Made by a program: the position numbers and the translations under genes
Part shown: positions 23,621 through 38,475 of the stretch, in pieces
Numbering within the stretch: position 1 is the first letter of the stretch
Layout of the letters: each line of letters begins with the position of its first letter
Assembly (NCBI GenBank): GCA_029260015.1
Contig: JAJDEB010000015.1
Coordinates: 1 to 43,519, forward strand
Direction: 5' to 3'
DNA: 43,519 bases
Source: Phycisphaerae bacterium
GTDB taxonomy: Bacteria; Planctomycetota; Phycisphaerae; UBA1845
Notes under the pieces: generated by a model
What the model was told of the DNA's origin: nothing
The model's database searches: none
The model's input: only the letters and a program-made list of their open reading frames with translations

Positions 23621-25381
23621 TCACCTCTGCTGGTATCGCCATCGATTCGCAACCTGCCCCAGTTGCTCTACCGACGCGGGGTCGCCTTGCCATCCTTTGT
23701 CAAAGTCAATGTCGTTCGACTTAGGCAGCTGCTTCTCCGTCAAATCTCTAATCATGATCCTAGAAGGCAGCATGGCCGCCTCACCGACAAAGATTGCCTC
23801 CTGGCGTCGCAATCCCGAGAGCATTTTCGTTAGTCCGGCCATCGAATCAGGAAGCACTCCCCGTACATGCTCTCTATCGGCTTCGTTCGTGATGCGCAGA
23901 ACGATCCACGAATTGCATTGCGACAACACTGTCGCTTCCACTTCGCTCGGACGCTGAGATACGAGCATCAACCCGATGCCGTATTTCCGACCCTCCTTCG
24001 CGATTCGTCTGATTGCACCTTTTGCTGCTTCGTACTGCGCCTCGCCGCGGTTCGGAACATACCGATGAGCCTCTTCACAAACGAGAAGGATCGGGCTTGC
24101 CTCCCGCTCCGTGGCTGTTTGCCAAACCTTCAAAGAGAAGAGCGCGCGAGCGATAGCCGCACTTGCTGTGCCAGCGACTTCATTCGGCACACCAGACAGA
24201 TCCACGATTCGTACAGACTCACCGGCGCCAACAAACTGGGATAACACATCGACAACGGGGTCACCCACGGCATCCCATGGCTTCATCATGAAAGATAATC
24301 TGCTATCCTTCAGAAGGGAGTCCAGTTTTCGCAAAACCTTGTTGTAGTCCTGGTGATCCTTCTTGTTGCTATTCGTCGGTCGCTGGGTATTGACGGCGCC
24401 GACGAAACCGGTTGTGTAGAGGTTTCCATCCACCTTTCCGAATTCGTCCAATCCTAATGGGTCGCCCAGTTCGTAGGGAATCGGCGCGTCTACAGTGAGC
24501 CTATTCGAGTCGAGACCAAGCACAGCATTGTCTGCAGCAGCGGTCCGGGCCTTGAGCAAAGCGTTCTTGACGATATTTGCCTGGGAGGTTGCTGCATGTT
24601 CGGTCTTGCCAACGAGAAGCCCAATAGTCTCATCCAAGTCCAACAGCCAATAGGGAAGCGACAGACTACCCTCATCGGTGGACAACCGTTTATGTCCGGG
24701 AAAGGCCCTGCCGTATTCATTGTGCGGATCGAGGATCACGATCTGCGGGTGCCAGGTCGCACATTCCGTCTCGGCTCCCCGGGCCAGAAGGCTGTGGAGG
24801 ATAGCCGCAACAGCGCCTGACTTGCCTGCGCCTGTTGAACCAAGCACCGCAGTGTGTTTTCCGAGCAATTCGTTCATGTTCGCATAGCATGGAGCTCCGC
24901 CCGATCCCACATGCTCTCCGAGCCGGATGACAGGCCCTCTCTTCTGGCCGTAGATGAATCGTAATTCCGACTTCGGTGTAAGGTACACCGTCTGTTGTGG
25001 CAAAGGGTAAGTCGCTACGCCGCGCTCGAAGTGTAGGTTGGCGTCGCCGGAATCTTTGCACGTCCATTCGCCCTCCCCGAATAGATCAGCCTCGACAACC
25101 CTTTCATCCGACGACAAATGCTGCGTTACGCCGCGCTCGGCCTCGTATTCCGCCCTCATCCTCAGCCGGCCCACAAGCGCGTAAATCAGGCGGCGACCAA
25201 AATGAACTCGCACGATTGAGCCAAACTGCCCAATGGGGTAGGTCTCGCCAGCGTAAACGCGAGACAGCTCCGTTAGCGCCGGGTCAAGCTCAGCGATGAT
25301 GCGAGAGCCGTTCACTTCGATTATCTTACCGATAGCCAAGTTTTCGATTGGGTCGCCCGGATTGGGTTTTCTTGCGTTCAT
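23621..25381 (-). CDS. HerA-type AAA+ ATPase/DNA translocase, partner of SIR2 protein
   Basis: The 586-residue product has an N-terminal beta-barrel (HAS-barrel-like, IENLAIGKIIEVNGSRIIAEL...GQFGSIVRVHFGRRLIYALVG) and a RecA-like motor. Its Walker A is GSTGAGKS (181-188), followed by VILDPHNEY, LLVCEEAHRYVP (Walker B) and a SQRPSEV motif, all typical of HerA/FtsK-family hexamers. In SIR2-HerA defence pairs (Nezha) the HerA hexamer assembles with the SIR2 protein. The ATG at 25381 overlaps the SIR2 stop (ATGA) and has GGAGGGG upstream; the longer frame to 25447 has no support. It is the last gene of the operon and its stop converges on the serine recombinase. Confidence 0.9.
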   Translation of the reverse strand: MNARKPNPGDPIENLAIGKIIEVNGSRIIAELDPALTELSRVYAGETYPIGQFGSIVRVHFGRRLIYALVGRLRMRAEYEAERGVTQHLSSDERVVEADLFGEGEWTCKDSGDANLHFERGVATYPLPQQTVYLTPKSELRFIYGQKRGPVIRLGEHVGSGGAPCYANMNELLGKHTAVLGSTGAGKSGAVAAILHSLLARGAETECATWHPQIVILDPHNEYGRAFPGHKRLSTDEGSLSLPYWLLDLDETIGLLVGKTEHAATSQANIVKNALLKARTAAADNAVLGLDSNRLTVDAPIPYELGDPLGLDEFGKVDGNLYTTGFVGAVNTQRPTNSNKKDHQDYNKVLRKLDSLLKDSRLSFMMKPWDAVGDPVVDVLSQFVGAGESVRIVDLSGVPNEVAGTASAAIARALFSLKVWQTATEREASPILLVCEEAHRYVPNRGEAQYEAAKGAIRRIAKEGRKYGIGLMLVSQRPSEVEATVLSQCNSWIVLRITNEADREHVRGVLPDSMAGLTKMLSGLRRQEAIFVGEAAMLPSRIMIRDLTEKQLPKSNDIDFDKGWQGDPASVEQLGQVANRWRYQQR

Positions 25382-26526
25382 CGCTCCCCTCCAAGCAAAC
25401 GGGTGATGTTTTCGAATTTCCACCACAACAAATCTGCCGTCGAGCACGCCGAATCGGCGCCGTGGAAGAACCCGCGGTTGGCGAAGATGAGTACCTGCTT
25501 AGAAAGCGTAGGATCCGTGTGCCAAGTCGCCAAGCAACCGCTGGGCTCATTTTCGTGCGTGAACGCGATGACGGTCAAATTCCCCGAGGATTCGCGCAGA
25601 CCTCGCTCGACTTCGATGTTTATATGAGTGTCACCAAACCCATATCCGCATATCACGAGCACACGCTGCGCACCGCCGTGTGGCCGAAGTACGCTTCGAG
25701 CGCGATTCATCAGTTGCGCGAAGGGATCAAACTGAGTCTCCCGATACTTCGTCGATGCGGGCCAGATAAGAATCTTTCGCTCATCGATAGCGTCGAGCTG
25801 GAAACGAGATCCAACGCGTCGAGGCAATGAATCGTCTGGAAACTCGCACCAGTCGATGGACCCGTGGAGCTTGAACACGCGAGCTGCCAATCCATCGCGA
25901 TCGAAGGTTTGAGGATCCCACCAACCTGTAGCGCCTCCGTCCATCCCATCCGCAAAGGGGACGCATTCCAAAGCAAGGGCGTCCTCAAGTACGGTGTCGT
26001 AATTCAACACAAGGTAGTCGACAATCTGACCGGGAATGGACTTACCCACGCGCAGCGGTCGATGGACTGCTTGCACGAAATCACGATGGATGGAGATTGC
26101 TGCTTTCTTCTCGATGATGTGGGCGAGGCTTCGCTTGATCTGATCGGTCGCCGTACGTAATTGCTCAAGGCTGTAGGAAGTATCGCCGAGAGATACTTCC
26201 TTGATTGTTGCGCCCCGCGAATCTCTACGTTCAGCAATGGCAAGGAGGTCGATCAACTCGCTAAGATAGTCCTCGATATTCGACGCGGTTGCGCCGGCGA
26301 AGAGCTGCTGAATCGCGGACAAGATCTCCTTACTGCTTCCGTCGAGCTTATCGCTAGCGAGAGATTGCTCAGTGAGTTCGGCAGTCAATGGGAGTCCGGC
26401 ACACTTGCTGCAGCCCGCACCCATCAAGAACGCGCGTCCGCCTTGAAGCAGCAACTCTTCGAGTTTCGTGATCGCATCCGCGAAGTCCTTTTCGCGCAAT
26501 ACTGCAAGATCGTCTGGCGTGGTCAT
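25378..26526 (-). CDS. SIR2-domain protein, probable NADase effector
   Basis: The 382-residue product has the Rossmann-type SIR2 signatures: FLMGAGCSKCAGLPL (residues 34-47), YLVLNYDTVLEDAL with N175, FKLHGSIDW with the catalytic-type H221, and VICGYGFGDTHIN near the C-terminus. In defence SIR2 proteins the Asn and His are required for NAD hydrolysis, which stops phage growth by depleting NAD; both are present here. Followed by HerA, it matches the SIR2-HerA (Nezha) pair. It begins at an ATG overlapping the stop of a 34-codon ORF and has GAGGAG at good spacing. The sensing role is expected from the helicase genes upstream or from HerA. Confidence 0.9.
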   Translation of the reverse strand: MTTPDDLAVLREKDFADAITKLEELLLQGGRAFLMGAGCSKCAGLPLTAELTEQSLASDKLDGSSKEILSAIQQLFAGATASNIEDYLSELIDLLAIAERRDSRGATIKEVSLGDTSYSLEQLRTATDQIKRSLAHIIEKKAAISIHRDFVQAVHRPLRVGKSIPGQIVDYLVLNYDTVLEDALALECVPFADGMDGGATGWWDPQTFDRDGLAARVFKLHGSIDWCEFPDDSLPRRVGSRFQLDAIDERKILIWPASTKYRETQFDPFAQLMNRARSVLRPHGGAQRVLVICGYGFGDTHINIEVERGLRESSGNLTVIAFTHENEPSGCLATWHTDPTLSKQVLIFANRGFFHGADSACSTADLLWWKFENITRLLGGER

Positions 26527-26627
26527 GTAGCGATCTCCTCAAGCGGTGTCCCGACGGATTCGGCTGGGGGGTTCTTGTGTTCGAGCATCGATACCGACCG
26601 ATTGATGGCACATGCTGTCTGGTCCAT
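26523..26627 (-). CDS. 34-codon ORF fitted between methylase and SIR2 genes
   Basis: On the minus strand an ATG at 26627, one base after the methylase stop, opens a 34-codon frame whose TGA overlaps the SIR2 ATG by 4 nt (ATGA). An AAGGAG lies about 10 nt before it, inside the methylase gene. The product (MDQTACAINRSVSMLEHK..., ending LEEIAT) is acidic at the C-terminus with no recognised motif. The exact fit supports translation, either as a microprotein or as a coupling ORF that delivers ribosomes to the SIR2 start. Confidence 0.45.
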   Translation of the reverse strand: MDQTACAINRSVSMLEHKNPPAESVGTPLEEIAT

Positions 26628-26628
26628 G

Positions 26629-29600
26629 TCACTTCTTCTCCTTGAAGAGGCTCCCTGTGTTCTTGGCGGCCAGCGTCTCCTTCTTTGCGCGGCTCTTGGG
26701 TCTTGAAGTCTTGGCAGCGACATCGGCTTCCGCAGCGGCGCGTTTGTGGTTTTCGGTTAGGAGGCGTTTGAGGATTTCCTTGCGGGCGGCGGGGCTTATG
26801 GTGTAGCGGACGCGGTCGTTTTCGGGGAGGGTCTCGACCTCGTGGAAGTCGTGGCCGAGGTCGAGGTCCTGCCAGCCGTAGGCGTCGCGGACGGCGGTGT
26901 CGAGCTCGAGGTGCAGTCGGCGGAGTTCAAGCAGGCCCTCGTAACCCGCGGCGGCGGTGTCGGCGTCTTTCTTCGAGACCTTGGCCACCATCTCGGGAGA
27001 TAGGTCGCTGGCGTGGAAGAGGTTGTAGATTTTTGTCAGGCCGAGCCACAGCGAGAGCATCAGCGCCTTGCGATGCCCGTGGTACTTCTCGCCAATCTGC
27101 CGCAAGGCCGGATCGGCTTCCGTGCGGAAATCGAGAGGTGTCGGCAACGTGGCGAAAATGCGTTGGACTCCGTAGCTGATATCATGCTTCATCGTCGTAC
27201 AGCGAAACCATGCCCATTCCCAATGGAAACAGGACTGGAGAACGGCAAAGGCATCGAGCCTGTCCACCGCGAAGACAACTAGCTTCTCGTCCAGGACTTC
27301 GTCTGCTGGCACATAATCAACTGCGCATGTGCGACTCACTTTCGCGACAGCGAGCACCCGGTCGTATCCTCGAATTGTCTCGTACAGCTCGGCGCGTGGA
27401 CGTGCGTGAAGCCACCACTTCTCACTGTTCCTCTTGTCTGTTTGCTTCGCCCGAACCTCGTACACAGTTTCTTCGACGATCTCGAAACACTCCGCATATC
27501 TCCGCGCTTCCTCAATCGATCTTTCACCAAAGTCAATTACGTATCGACTCCCCCTCTGTCTAACATCGTCGTACAAGTCATCGCCATTCGTGTGACGACG
27601 GAGTACGTCGGATAGCCGCGGGTCCTTGGTAATCATCTCGCGTGCAGCCGACGGATCAACAAAGAAACCAGTACCATTCACGTACGTGCCGATGAATGCG
27701 ATGCCCTTGTTGGAATCGAGTTTGCTCGGATTTACTTGAATACCGCCATCTACCGGCTCGCGAAGTCCGCCGGTGATGGCTCGAACGCATCTCCCGTTGA
27801 GGAAACAGCCTGCTTTCCATTCCGACTTGGCAATTCCAACAAGCGATACAACAACGTTTGCGCGCCCCGGCCATCGAGTCGATGGAATCGCGAAGTTGAT
27901 GGTCCCCCCCGTTGCGACAATTCTGTCCAAGCCCTGCTCACGTGTCGCACCCTGTGCTATCGTGTTTGTTGAGATGAGAGCCGTGATTCCTCTTGAATGA
28001 AGGAGCTCGTAGCAGCGTCGGTAGAAGAAGGCAACAAGGTCGCAAGCGCTTCTCAGCGAGAACTGCCATTTCGTTACGCTTTGAAACGCATCGCCGTGCG
28101 TTCGCTTCTGTTTCTTATCGCCCAAATACGGTGGATTCCCCAGAATGCAGTCGAACCCGCCTCGCGCCATAATCTCTGGAAACTCTAGGAACCAGTGGAA
28201 GATGCGTTTCTTCGCCGCTGTCCCCCCGGCGGCCGCGATGGCCTGTCCCTGCGGCGTCTGCTCGCCGCGCCAGTAGCGGCGAAACTCGGCGTCGGTAATC
28301 AACTTGGCTTTGTTGTCCTGCGTCTTGGGGATGTAGAACTGCGCGATGGGGATGGCGGCGATCTGATTCAGCAGCCACGCATCCTGTCCGGCGACGAAAT
28401 CGGTGAACTGCTTCTTCTTATCGTTGATCTCGGCGGGCGTTTTCTCCGGAAGCGCGGATAGCGTTTTCCATTTTGCAAGGATGCCATCGAGACGCCGGCG
28501 CGTTTCAGGCGAAAGTTCCATCATCAACTGGGTCTTTTCTTTAAGCTCCTCCTTGTTCCGCTTGCGCAATGCGGCCGCAACCTCTTTGTCGTCGCCCGGC
28601 AGTGTCTTGAACGCCTCGGTTGGCACGCCCTTGTCGACGTCCTCGCGGTGGGCGTAGCCGACGATGGCGTTGCCCCACTTGATGTGATGGTCGAGGAAGT
28701 TGAGCGGCTGGCCTGGATTGTGCGCTTCGAGCCATAGTGCAACCTTGCACAGCTCGACGGCGAGCGGGTTCAGGTCCACGCCGTAGATACAGGTGCGGAT
28801 TACGTCTCGGAGTGCGGCTCGATAGGCCGTGGGCGAGGGCTGTTCTTCGTCGGTACGAACAACGGCAAGCTCGGTGGCGATGCGGCGGGCGGCGGCGAGC
28901 AGTATGTGTCCTGAACCGCAGGTGATGTCGGCCACACGCAGGTCGAGCAGGGCAACCTCGGGATCATCAGCCTTGAGACGTTCCTCGATCAGGTAGTCGA
29001 GAGAGTGCTTGATGAGTGGCTGGACGAGGTCATCGGGCGTGTAGTGGGATCCAGTGGCAGCACGTTCATCGCCCTTCTTGAAGCCGAATGCGACGCGGTT
29101 GCCGTCCTCCACGAACTCAGGATCGTATTCAAGCAGGCCCTCGTAGACCGAACCAAACTCCTCAACATTGAGCGAACCGTAGTTCACGCGGATGGCCTGG
29201 CGGGTGTCGGGATGTTCGTAGATGCTGAGTGAGCGAAGACAACCCAGCAGCACGTCATTACTCAGGTTGCATTCCGCAATCGGCCCGATCCCGTCGCAGT
29301 CGAAAAGATCGCCGGCGAGTGGCGCGATGCCGAGCTTCTCGCCAGGGCCATGGGCCTCGAACAGACGAAAGTTGGCGACGAGGGCGAGCCACAGGTCGTG
29401 GCAACGAGGGTCGGCCAGATATCGCTTCTCAGAGAGCAACCGCAGGCGCTGCACGCTGTAGTAGCGCTGGTAAATCTCCCGCCTGGTTCTTGGCGTTTTT
29501 GGCGGAAAAATGAGGTCGCGTTCTTCGATCACCATCAAGAAGAGCAGGCGATAGATCAGGCGCAGCAGATGCTTGTAGTAATCTTTCGGCGCGAGATCGC

Positions 29601-30407
29601 CATCGACAACAGTGGTGCGGAGCGCCTCGTTTGTCGGATGCGCGAGGAAGCCGTTTCCAAGATCGCGGATAGCGTCTTCGACGGCGACGCTGAGCCCATC
29701 GCGTATGCGCGCTCCGGAGTCGAGGGAGTCTTGGTGATAGCGTTCGATGAAGCTTTCGGCTGCGGTGTCGTTCGTCAACGGCAGGCGCGATGAGTGCAGC
29801 AATCGAAACAGGACTGCAAAGTCGGCGAAGAGCCCGTCGGTGAAGATGCGGTCAAGGTCGAACTCAAGATAGCTCTGCTTGATTAGACGCGAGCTGTCGC
29901 GCAAGAGGCGCAGCACGCGGCCGTCAGTGACAACGCCGTAGAGTTGTTCGTGGAGGTTCAGGAATTCCTGTACGAGAGCGTGGGCAGACATACGGCGTGT
30001 AGCGTTGGCGGGCTTCTTGTCCAGTCCGGCCGGGTCGCGATAGCCAATGATATACAGCGACGCTTCTGCGCGGTTGGTGATGCGATGCGAGATCGCGTAG
30101 ATCCGACCGTTGAGCTCGGTGCCGCGTGGCTGGTACTCAACGTCGTAGCGCAGCAAAGCCAAGAGCGGCACCATCCAAGCGTTGCGGGTCTCGGTAGTGG
30201 CGTTGCTGCTGGGCTTCAGGGTTCCGAGCTTGCGCTGGAAAATCCGCCAGTAGTCCTGGGCATCAGCCCACGCACGGGCGATTTCGTCCTTAACCTTGAT
30301 GCCGGTATCAAGACCGAAATCAACGGGGCGCTGACCGGGCAGTTCCTCGATGCGGCCAAGGATGTCCGGTGACAGGATAGCGCCCTCTATTCGGATGCTC
30401 GGATAAT

Positions 30408-30411
<4 letters not shown>
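26629..30411 (-). CDS. Large N6-adenine methylase (DrmMI/PglX/Eco57I-like)
   Basis: The 1260-residue product has motif I near residue 493 (VADITCGSGHILLAAARRIA), the following YGVDLNPLAVELCKVALWLEAHNPGQPL block, and the catalytic NPPY near residue 757 (LGNPPYLGDKKQKR), as in Eco57I-type, BREX PglX and class-1 DISARM DrmMI methylases. It should methylate adenine N6 in a recognition sequence, probably marking self DNA. A large helical N-terminal domain precedes the methylase; the C-terminal half is probably target recognition. It uses a TTG start whose TTGA overlaps the SNF2 stop, with GGAGGTGG just upstream. No obvious nuclease motif is seen, so it may depend on its neighbours for cleavage. 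Confidence 0.88.
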
Positions 30412-33271
<2,860 letters not shown>

Positions 33272-33275
<4 letters not shown>

Positions 33276-36200
33276 CGAACCTTCCTGAAAATGTCTGGGC
33301 GCCCGGTGACTTTAGCCGCGAGGTCTTCACGATAGTGCCATGACCAGACCTCGTCGCCTTTTGCAATAATGAGTTGGCGTTGCTGCTCGTCTTTCTCCTT
33401 GACTTCCGCTTCATCGTGCGGCGAACCATCGCAAAAGATCCAGATGCGCGGCTCGTAGTAGAAATCGGGTTGACAATAGATTCCGGTAACTCTTTTTTGC
33501 GCAGCGTCTGGAAGGCGAAGCCCATTCTCAAAGAGATATTTGATAAACGTGCGCTCCGTCGACGAGTTGGGATCAAGGTGACGAAGCATGTGCTGGTACT
33601 GCGATTCGTAATCCTGAAAGTTTGAACTGGCCTGAATCTCGATTTCGGCAAGTTTCAGTTTTTCGAGCGCATCTCGGATCAAGAAACGGTCGATGCGTGA
33701 GTGGTCGCGCTGGTTGTAGTAACTCAGCAAATCGTCGTAGGACGCCGGCGCAAGATACTCTTCATCGTCGAATCGGCAGATTTCTTCTGCGCGTTCTACG
33801 ACCTTTCGGAAGGTTGCGACTTCCTCGACGAACTGAGAGAGGATGCCCAGGCTACCCTCGGCGGCTTCATAAAGAAGAATGTTCGGGCTCTCGGGAATGC
33901 CTATCGTGTCCACGCCGATTTCGTTGGGCTCGACCTGGAACACCGATTCCATCGCACGCTTCAGGGCATGCTGCAATGAGACCACGCCATCGGGATCGAG
34001 CCCTAAGGCCTGAATCGGTTCAATGTAAAGGGCATCGGCTACGCTCGACGTCCAAAGTTTAACAAGTCTGTATTCTTCACGAAGTTTAGGATCGGGGTCA
34101 GGCAAGGAGCTACGCCAGTTGCCGGACGTCATCCCCATGGGGAACCCCTCGGTCTTCTGAAAACGCCACTGCGTGTTTATGTGAACGAGTCTGGCGGCTG
34201 GCATGAATCGCAGATTGAGCAAGTGCGTATCACCAGATCGAGCGACAGCCTTCTGCACTCGCTCGAACTGTCCTCCGTCGATCGAAAAGTAAGATTTGAG
34301 CTCGAAACCGCGTGAAACCCGTTCTTCCTCTTCGCAGGTGATACGCTCGACCTCCTCTGCACGCGATTCCGCCATCTCAATAAGGTCGTGAAGGTGTTCC
34401 TTGTTGGCATTGTCAGACAAGTTAACGCCCGAGAATGGACATATCTCCAGGTCGCTCTCCTCCCCGGTGAGGAAGTACCCGGCGCGAGTGCTTATCTTGG
34501 CTTCCGTCAATGACGACTCTGCATCCTGAACAACAATTTGCGAGACGCGGTACTTGCGACCGCTGTGGTAAAGTATATTCAGAGGTCCAAATTCCCGGAG
34601 TGCGACCGACCTCGGCCGAGAGATGAACTCGCCCGCGGTGTCGCCAGACGGCACGAAGATTCGTAGCGGAAGGCGGGTGAAGTTATAGCCTGGCAGGAAA
34701 CCCTCTGAAGCGAGGTATCGATACGGGTAAAACTCCGACAACTCGCCAAACCCGACCTGATCGTTTCGAAGAAGATTGAGTTGGCGGTTTGCCTGGTCTT
34801 GCAGCCTCTTCCACTTGCGATACTCATCACTTCCGACCTTCAATCGGCCACTCTCGATGGGCTGAGTTGCCCTGGTCAGGAGTGAACGTGCCGACTGATA
34901 AATTTTGCGCCATCGATTCATGGCCGCGTCGAGGTGCTTTCCGAGTCGACTGAGATTCTGGTCGACCCAGTCGTCTGTGTACCATGCGTTTGCAGTACCT
35001 TCGAGATCGCAGGCGAAGTCGGCAACCACACGTCGGAACGTGGCTTTTAGCGACTCAAATGTTTTCGAGCCAATTTTCAGGCCTTCCACAACGCCGGGAG
35101 ACAGCGGCATTTCAGGATCGCCATCGGCGATCAGGCGCATCAGGGAGGGGCGCTCCCCGTTGTTGGCCTCCAGACCAGGCAAACCGATCTCGCTTATGGC
35201 GAGGGCGTTGGCGTGTGTGAGAAGCAGTTCTCGGTTGCACAAATCGATGCGCGGCGCTTGTACAGCACCGGCCACCAACTCGGCCTGCTCCTGGAAGTAG
35301 TGACGGTCATGGGGCGAGAACCCGGAGCAGTACGTGAAGACAAGCGCGCCCTGGCCGCTTCGTCCAGCCCGCCCGGATCGTTGCGCGTAGTTGGCCGCAT
35401 TGGGCGGCGCATTGCGAAGATGTACAACGCTCAGGCCGCCAATGTCGACGCCGAGTTCCATCGTAGGCGAACAGAACAGAACGCTGATGGACTCGCTGCT
35501 GATCCGACTCTCATCCAGTTGTTTCTTCGCATCATCTTGATACCAGTCCGCGCGGAATCGATCTTCACGATCCTGGCGGGCAGCGACGTTGAGTTGGCCG
35601 GTATGGTCCTCGGCAATCAGGCGTTTGCGCTGCGTGAAATCTCGCCGATAGAGGTCACGAAAGAAAAAGTTCGGCTCGGGGTTCTGCTCTTTGTAAGAGC
35701 GGCGCTTGATAGAGTCCGGCTTGACGGTCTCACCATCCCCAAGCTTCCAGAGGATTGTATCTATACGGAGTCGGAAGACAGGGACGTCCTGGTTATTTGC
35801 GCCACGTACAATCTCCTCGAAGAGGTAGTCCGCATCTTTCAGTTTACGCATGATCTGAAGCAAGAGATCGCGATACTGTTCACCTCGAAGATCCTCTGCG
35901 ACGACGTCCGCTTTCTTGGCGACGAGTTTTACGTATTTCCCAAGTGTGCTTGCCGGCCCCATGCTCTTTGAGATCAATTTTGCTGATCGATGCAATGGGT
36001 CGATACGTATCACGCAAGGTGACTGAAGCTCTTCATTGCTGTCGAGCGTCCAGGGGGCTTTGAGCAATTCGCGGAATTGCTTTTCTTGCGCTTTCAGCTG
36101 TGCGGGCGTAAGGTAGTTTTCGCTGTGGATGGCATATTCCAAGCGATAGAAATCGAGGATATTTGCAAGGAATTCGCGACGGGCTTCGTGATTTAGGCTC

Positions 36201-38443
36201 GCGACGAGGGGGACATCTGCCCAGAAGTCATCCTCTGCAACGGTTTCGTCAAGGTCCTTGTAGTCAACGCTGAGCAGGGCGCACTGCTCGAGGTTTGGAA
36301 GAACGATTCGCCAGCTGCGACGTAGATCCGCGATCGCTCGATAGAATAGGTAATCCTGGAAGGCGCCCTCATATTTCTTCCTGACTCTGGCAAGCGAGGA
36401 CTCGTCATCACGATTCGCGTAGTCGCGGAAAGGAAGCGAGAGCGCATTGAACACGGCTTCTCCAAGTCTCACGTAGTCGAGAGTCTTGTCTGGGGAAGCC
36501 GCCAGCGCTTTGCAAATACCCGACCGAAGTTGTACGACGCGGACGAAGTCGTTGAAATGGCCTGCCTGAAGGGCGGCGTCTTGACGATTGTCGGTGAAAC
36601 TCAGGACCTTCTGGTCGCGGAGGGTAAACCCTGCATCGTGCAGTCGGTTGAGGATCGAAAAACTTGTGATGGTTGTCGACGTACTCCGTCCCTCGCTGCC
36701 CAGCTTCGTGAGCTTTGTGCCCTCGTTGGTCTTGGGATCAAAGAAGACGCCACCGGTCGGATCGAAAAGTAGGCGTTCACGCATGAACCAGCCACAGTAC
36801 TTGAGCGGCTCCGTTTCGGAGCAATTTCCGTGCTCGTCGAAGAACAGCCTTAAGGGGAAGTGATCGACTTTCTTCTTCTGAGGCACTCTCGTCCCGTCTG
36901 CTCTGGTCCGTGTCCATGCGTCGGGAAGGTAGTCAATATCGTCCACGGGATCCCAGACATCGTTCCCGACAATCAGGTAGCCGTCCGTTGCGTCCTCGTC
37001 GTCATCGCCGGTGGTTCGGAATTCCCTTGGTTTCAACTGACCTCCATCACGTGACACACAGATGAAGGCGTGCCCAGTCGCGCGACTGAAGACGTTCGGG
37101 AAAATCGGCTTCTTGTGGTCGTCTTGCTTGTAGATCCCTGGCTCTAAGGTGATGAAGCGATCGTCTCCCTGGTCCAGGGTCGTGTAGACTGAACCTGTTT
37201 GCGCGATGAATTGGTGCAGCTTAAAAGGCAAGATCGTATAACGTGATCCTCGGTTCTGGATTCGCTCGTTGACGGTGCTCACCCAGAGGAGCATTTGTTG
37301 CAAGCCCGAAGTGCATTGCTCAACGGGAAGGCCCGAGTCTTCGGCAAGCGCGTCGACAACACGGTCGATGCCTGACGGCGTCTTGCGAACCAGCTGCCCT
37401 TCCCGCTCTTCCAGGGCGATGCGATTCTCGATCCACACCGCGACGGGATGGGAGCGGAGTTGCTCTTCTTCGGCATCTGTGTCAATGCCGGCAGAAATTG
37501 CTGCCGCGAGTTCTGCACGTGACGGTAGCGTCGCAGGATGCGCCAGAGACCGTGCCAAGGTCTCAGTAATTATTTGATCGCCACTAAATGGGCGGCCAAA
37601 CATGGTGCTTGCGACTTGGGCAACCTCCTCTCGCTGTGAGGCCAAACTGCCTACGGACACCATGGTTGCCGAAGTTCCGATGCAACAGATCTTCCGCTGG
37701 CTCTTCGCATGTATGCGACGAATGAGCATGGACACGTCCGCTCCTTGTCGCCCTCGGTAAGTGTGCAGCTCATCGAAGACCAGGAAACTGATGTTCTCGT
37801 AGATCGCATCGCGGATTGAACGCTCCTGCACGCGTGTGAGCAGAAGCTCGAGCATCATGTAATTGGTCAGCAGGATTTGTGGAGGATTCTCGCGCATCTG
37901 CGCCCGGCGTTCCTCGTTTTCCTGGCCAGTGTATTGGCCGAAGGAAATCGGAAACGCCTTACCCGTAGCACGTTCGTAGTTGCTCTTGTAAGTATTGAAT
38001 TCATTTGTCTGGGAGTTAATCAGGGCATTCATCGGGTAGACAATGACCGCAACCACTCCATCAGACTGCGGCTGCGCTAGCAGGCGGTCGAAGATCGAAC
38101 CGATGTACGTCAGTGACTTCCCTGACCCCGTTCCCGATGTGACGACAAAATCGGAGCCGGATGTTCCAAGTTTGATGGCTTCGTGTTGATGGCGGTATAG
38201 TGAGTAGTCTTTGAAGATTTGACGGACATCGCCGTGCATGACGCCTGACGCCGTGATCTCATCAATGGTGCCCGCCATCTCGTAGGCGGGATTGAATTGC
38301 AGTAGAGGTTGGGGCCAGAGCTTGCCCTCATCGAGCGACTCTTTGACTTTCTGGGCGATCTCGTTATCGGCAATCTTGATGAAGCTACTGATATAGCTCG
38401 CGTAGTCTTCAACGATGCTGGCATGGACTTCGAATACGTTCAC
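33272..38443 (-). CDS. Giant YprA/DrmA-type DEAD-box helicase with DUF1998-like and nuclease-like C-terminus
   Basis: The 1723-residue product begins at a GTG (38443) with AGGAG upstream; the longer frame to 38575 reads antisense of the HTH gene. Motifs: Q-motif region LYRHQHEAIKLG, Walker A TSGTGSGKS (about 102-110), VIVYPMNALINSQ, ILLTNYMMLELLLTR, LVFDELHTYRGRQG (DELH, 224-227), TSAT, and much later ELGVDIGGLSVVHLRNAPPN...AQRSGRAGR (about 1025). These are typical of the YprA/MrfA and DrmA helicases. A DUF1998/MZB-like region is near 1480-1600 (ILLYEAAEGSLGIL...YYNQRDHSRIDR), but the usual zinc cysteines seem to be missing. The last about 70 residues contain PDFYY...IWIFCDGSPHDEAEVKEKDEQ, resembling a Vsr/DUF559 (PD-(D/E)xK) nuclease fold. 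Confidence 0.88.
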
Positions 38444-38475
38444 TGCCGCACTCCTGGCGTTCGACCGATCATCGC

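Noticed and set aside
23358..23957. 199-codon plus-strand ORF after the serine recombinase
   Set aside because: Most of it is antisense to the HerA ATPase gene and the composition is not protein-like.
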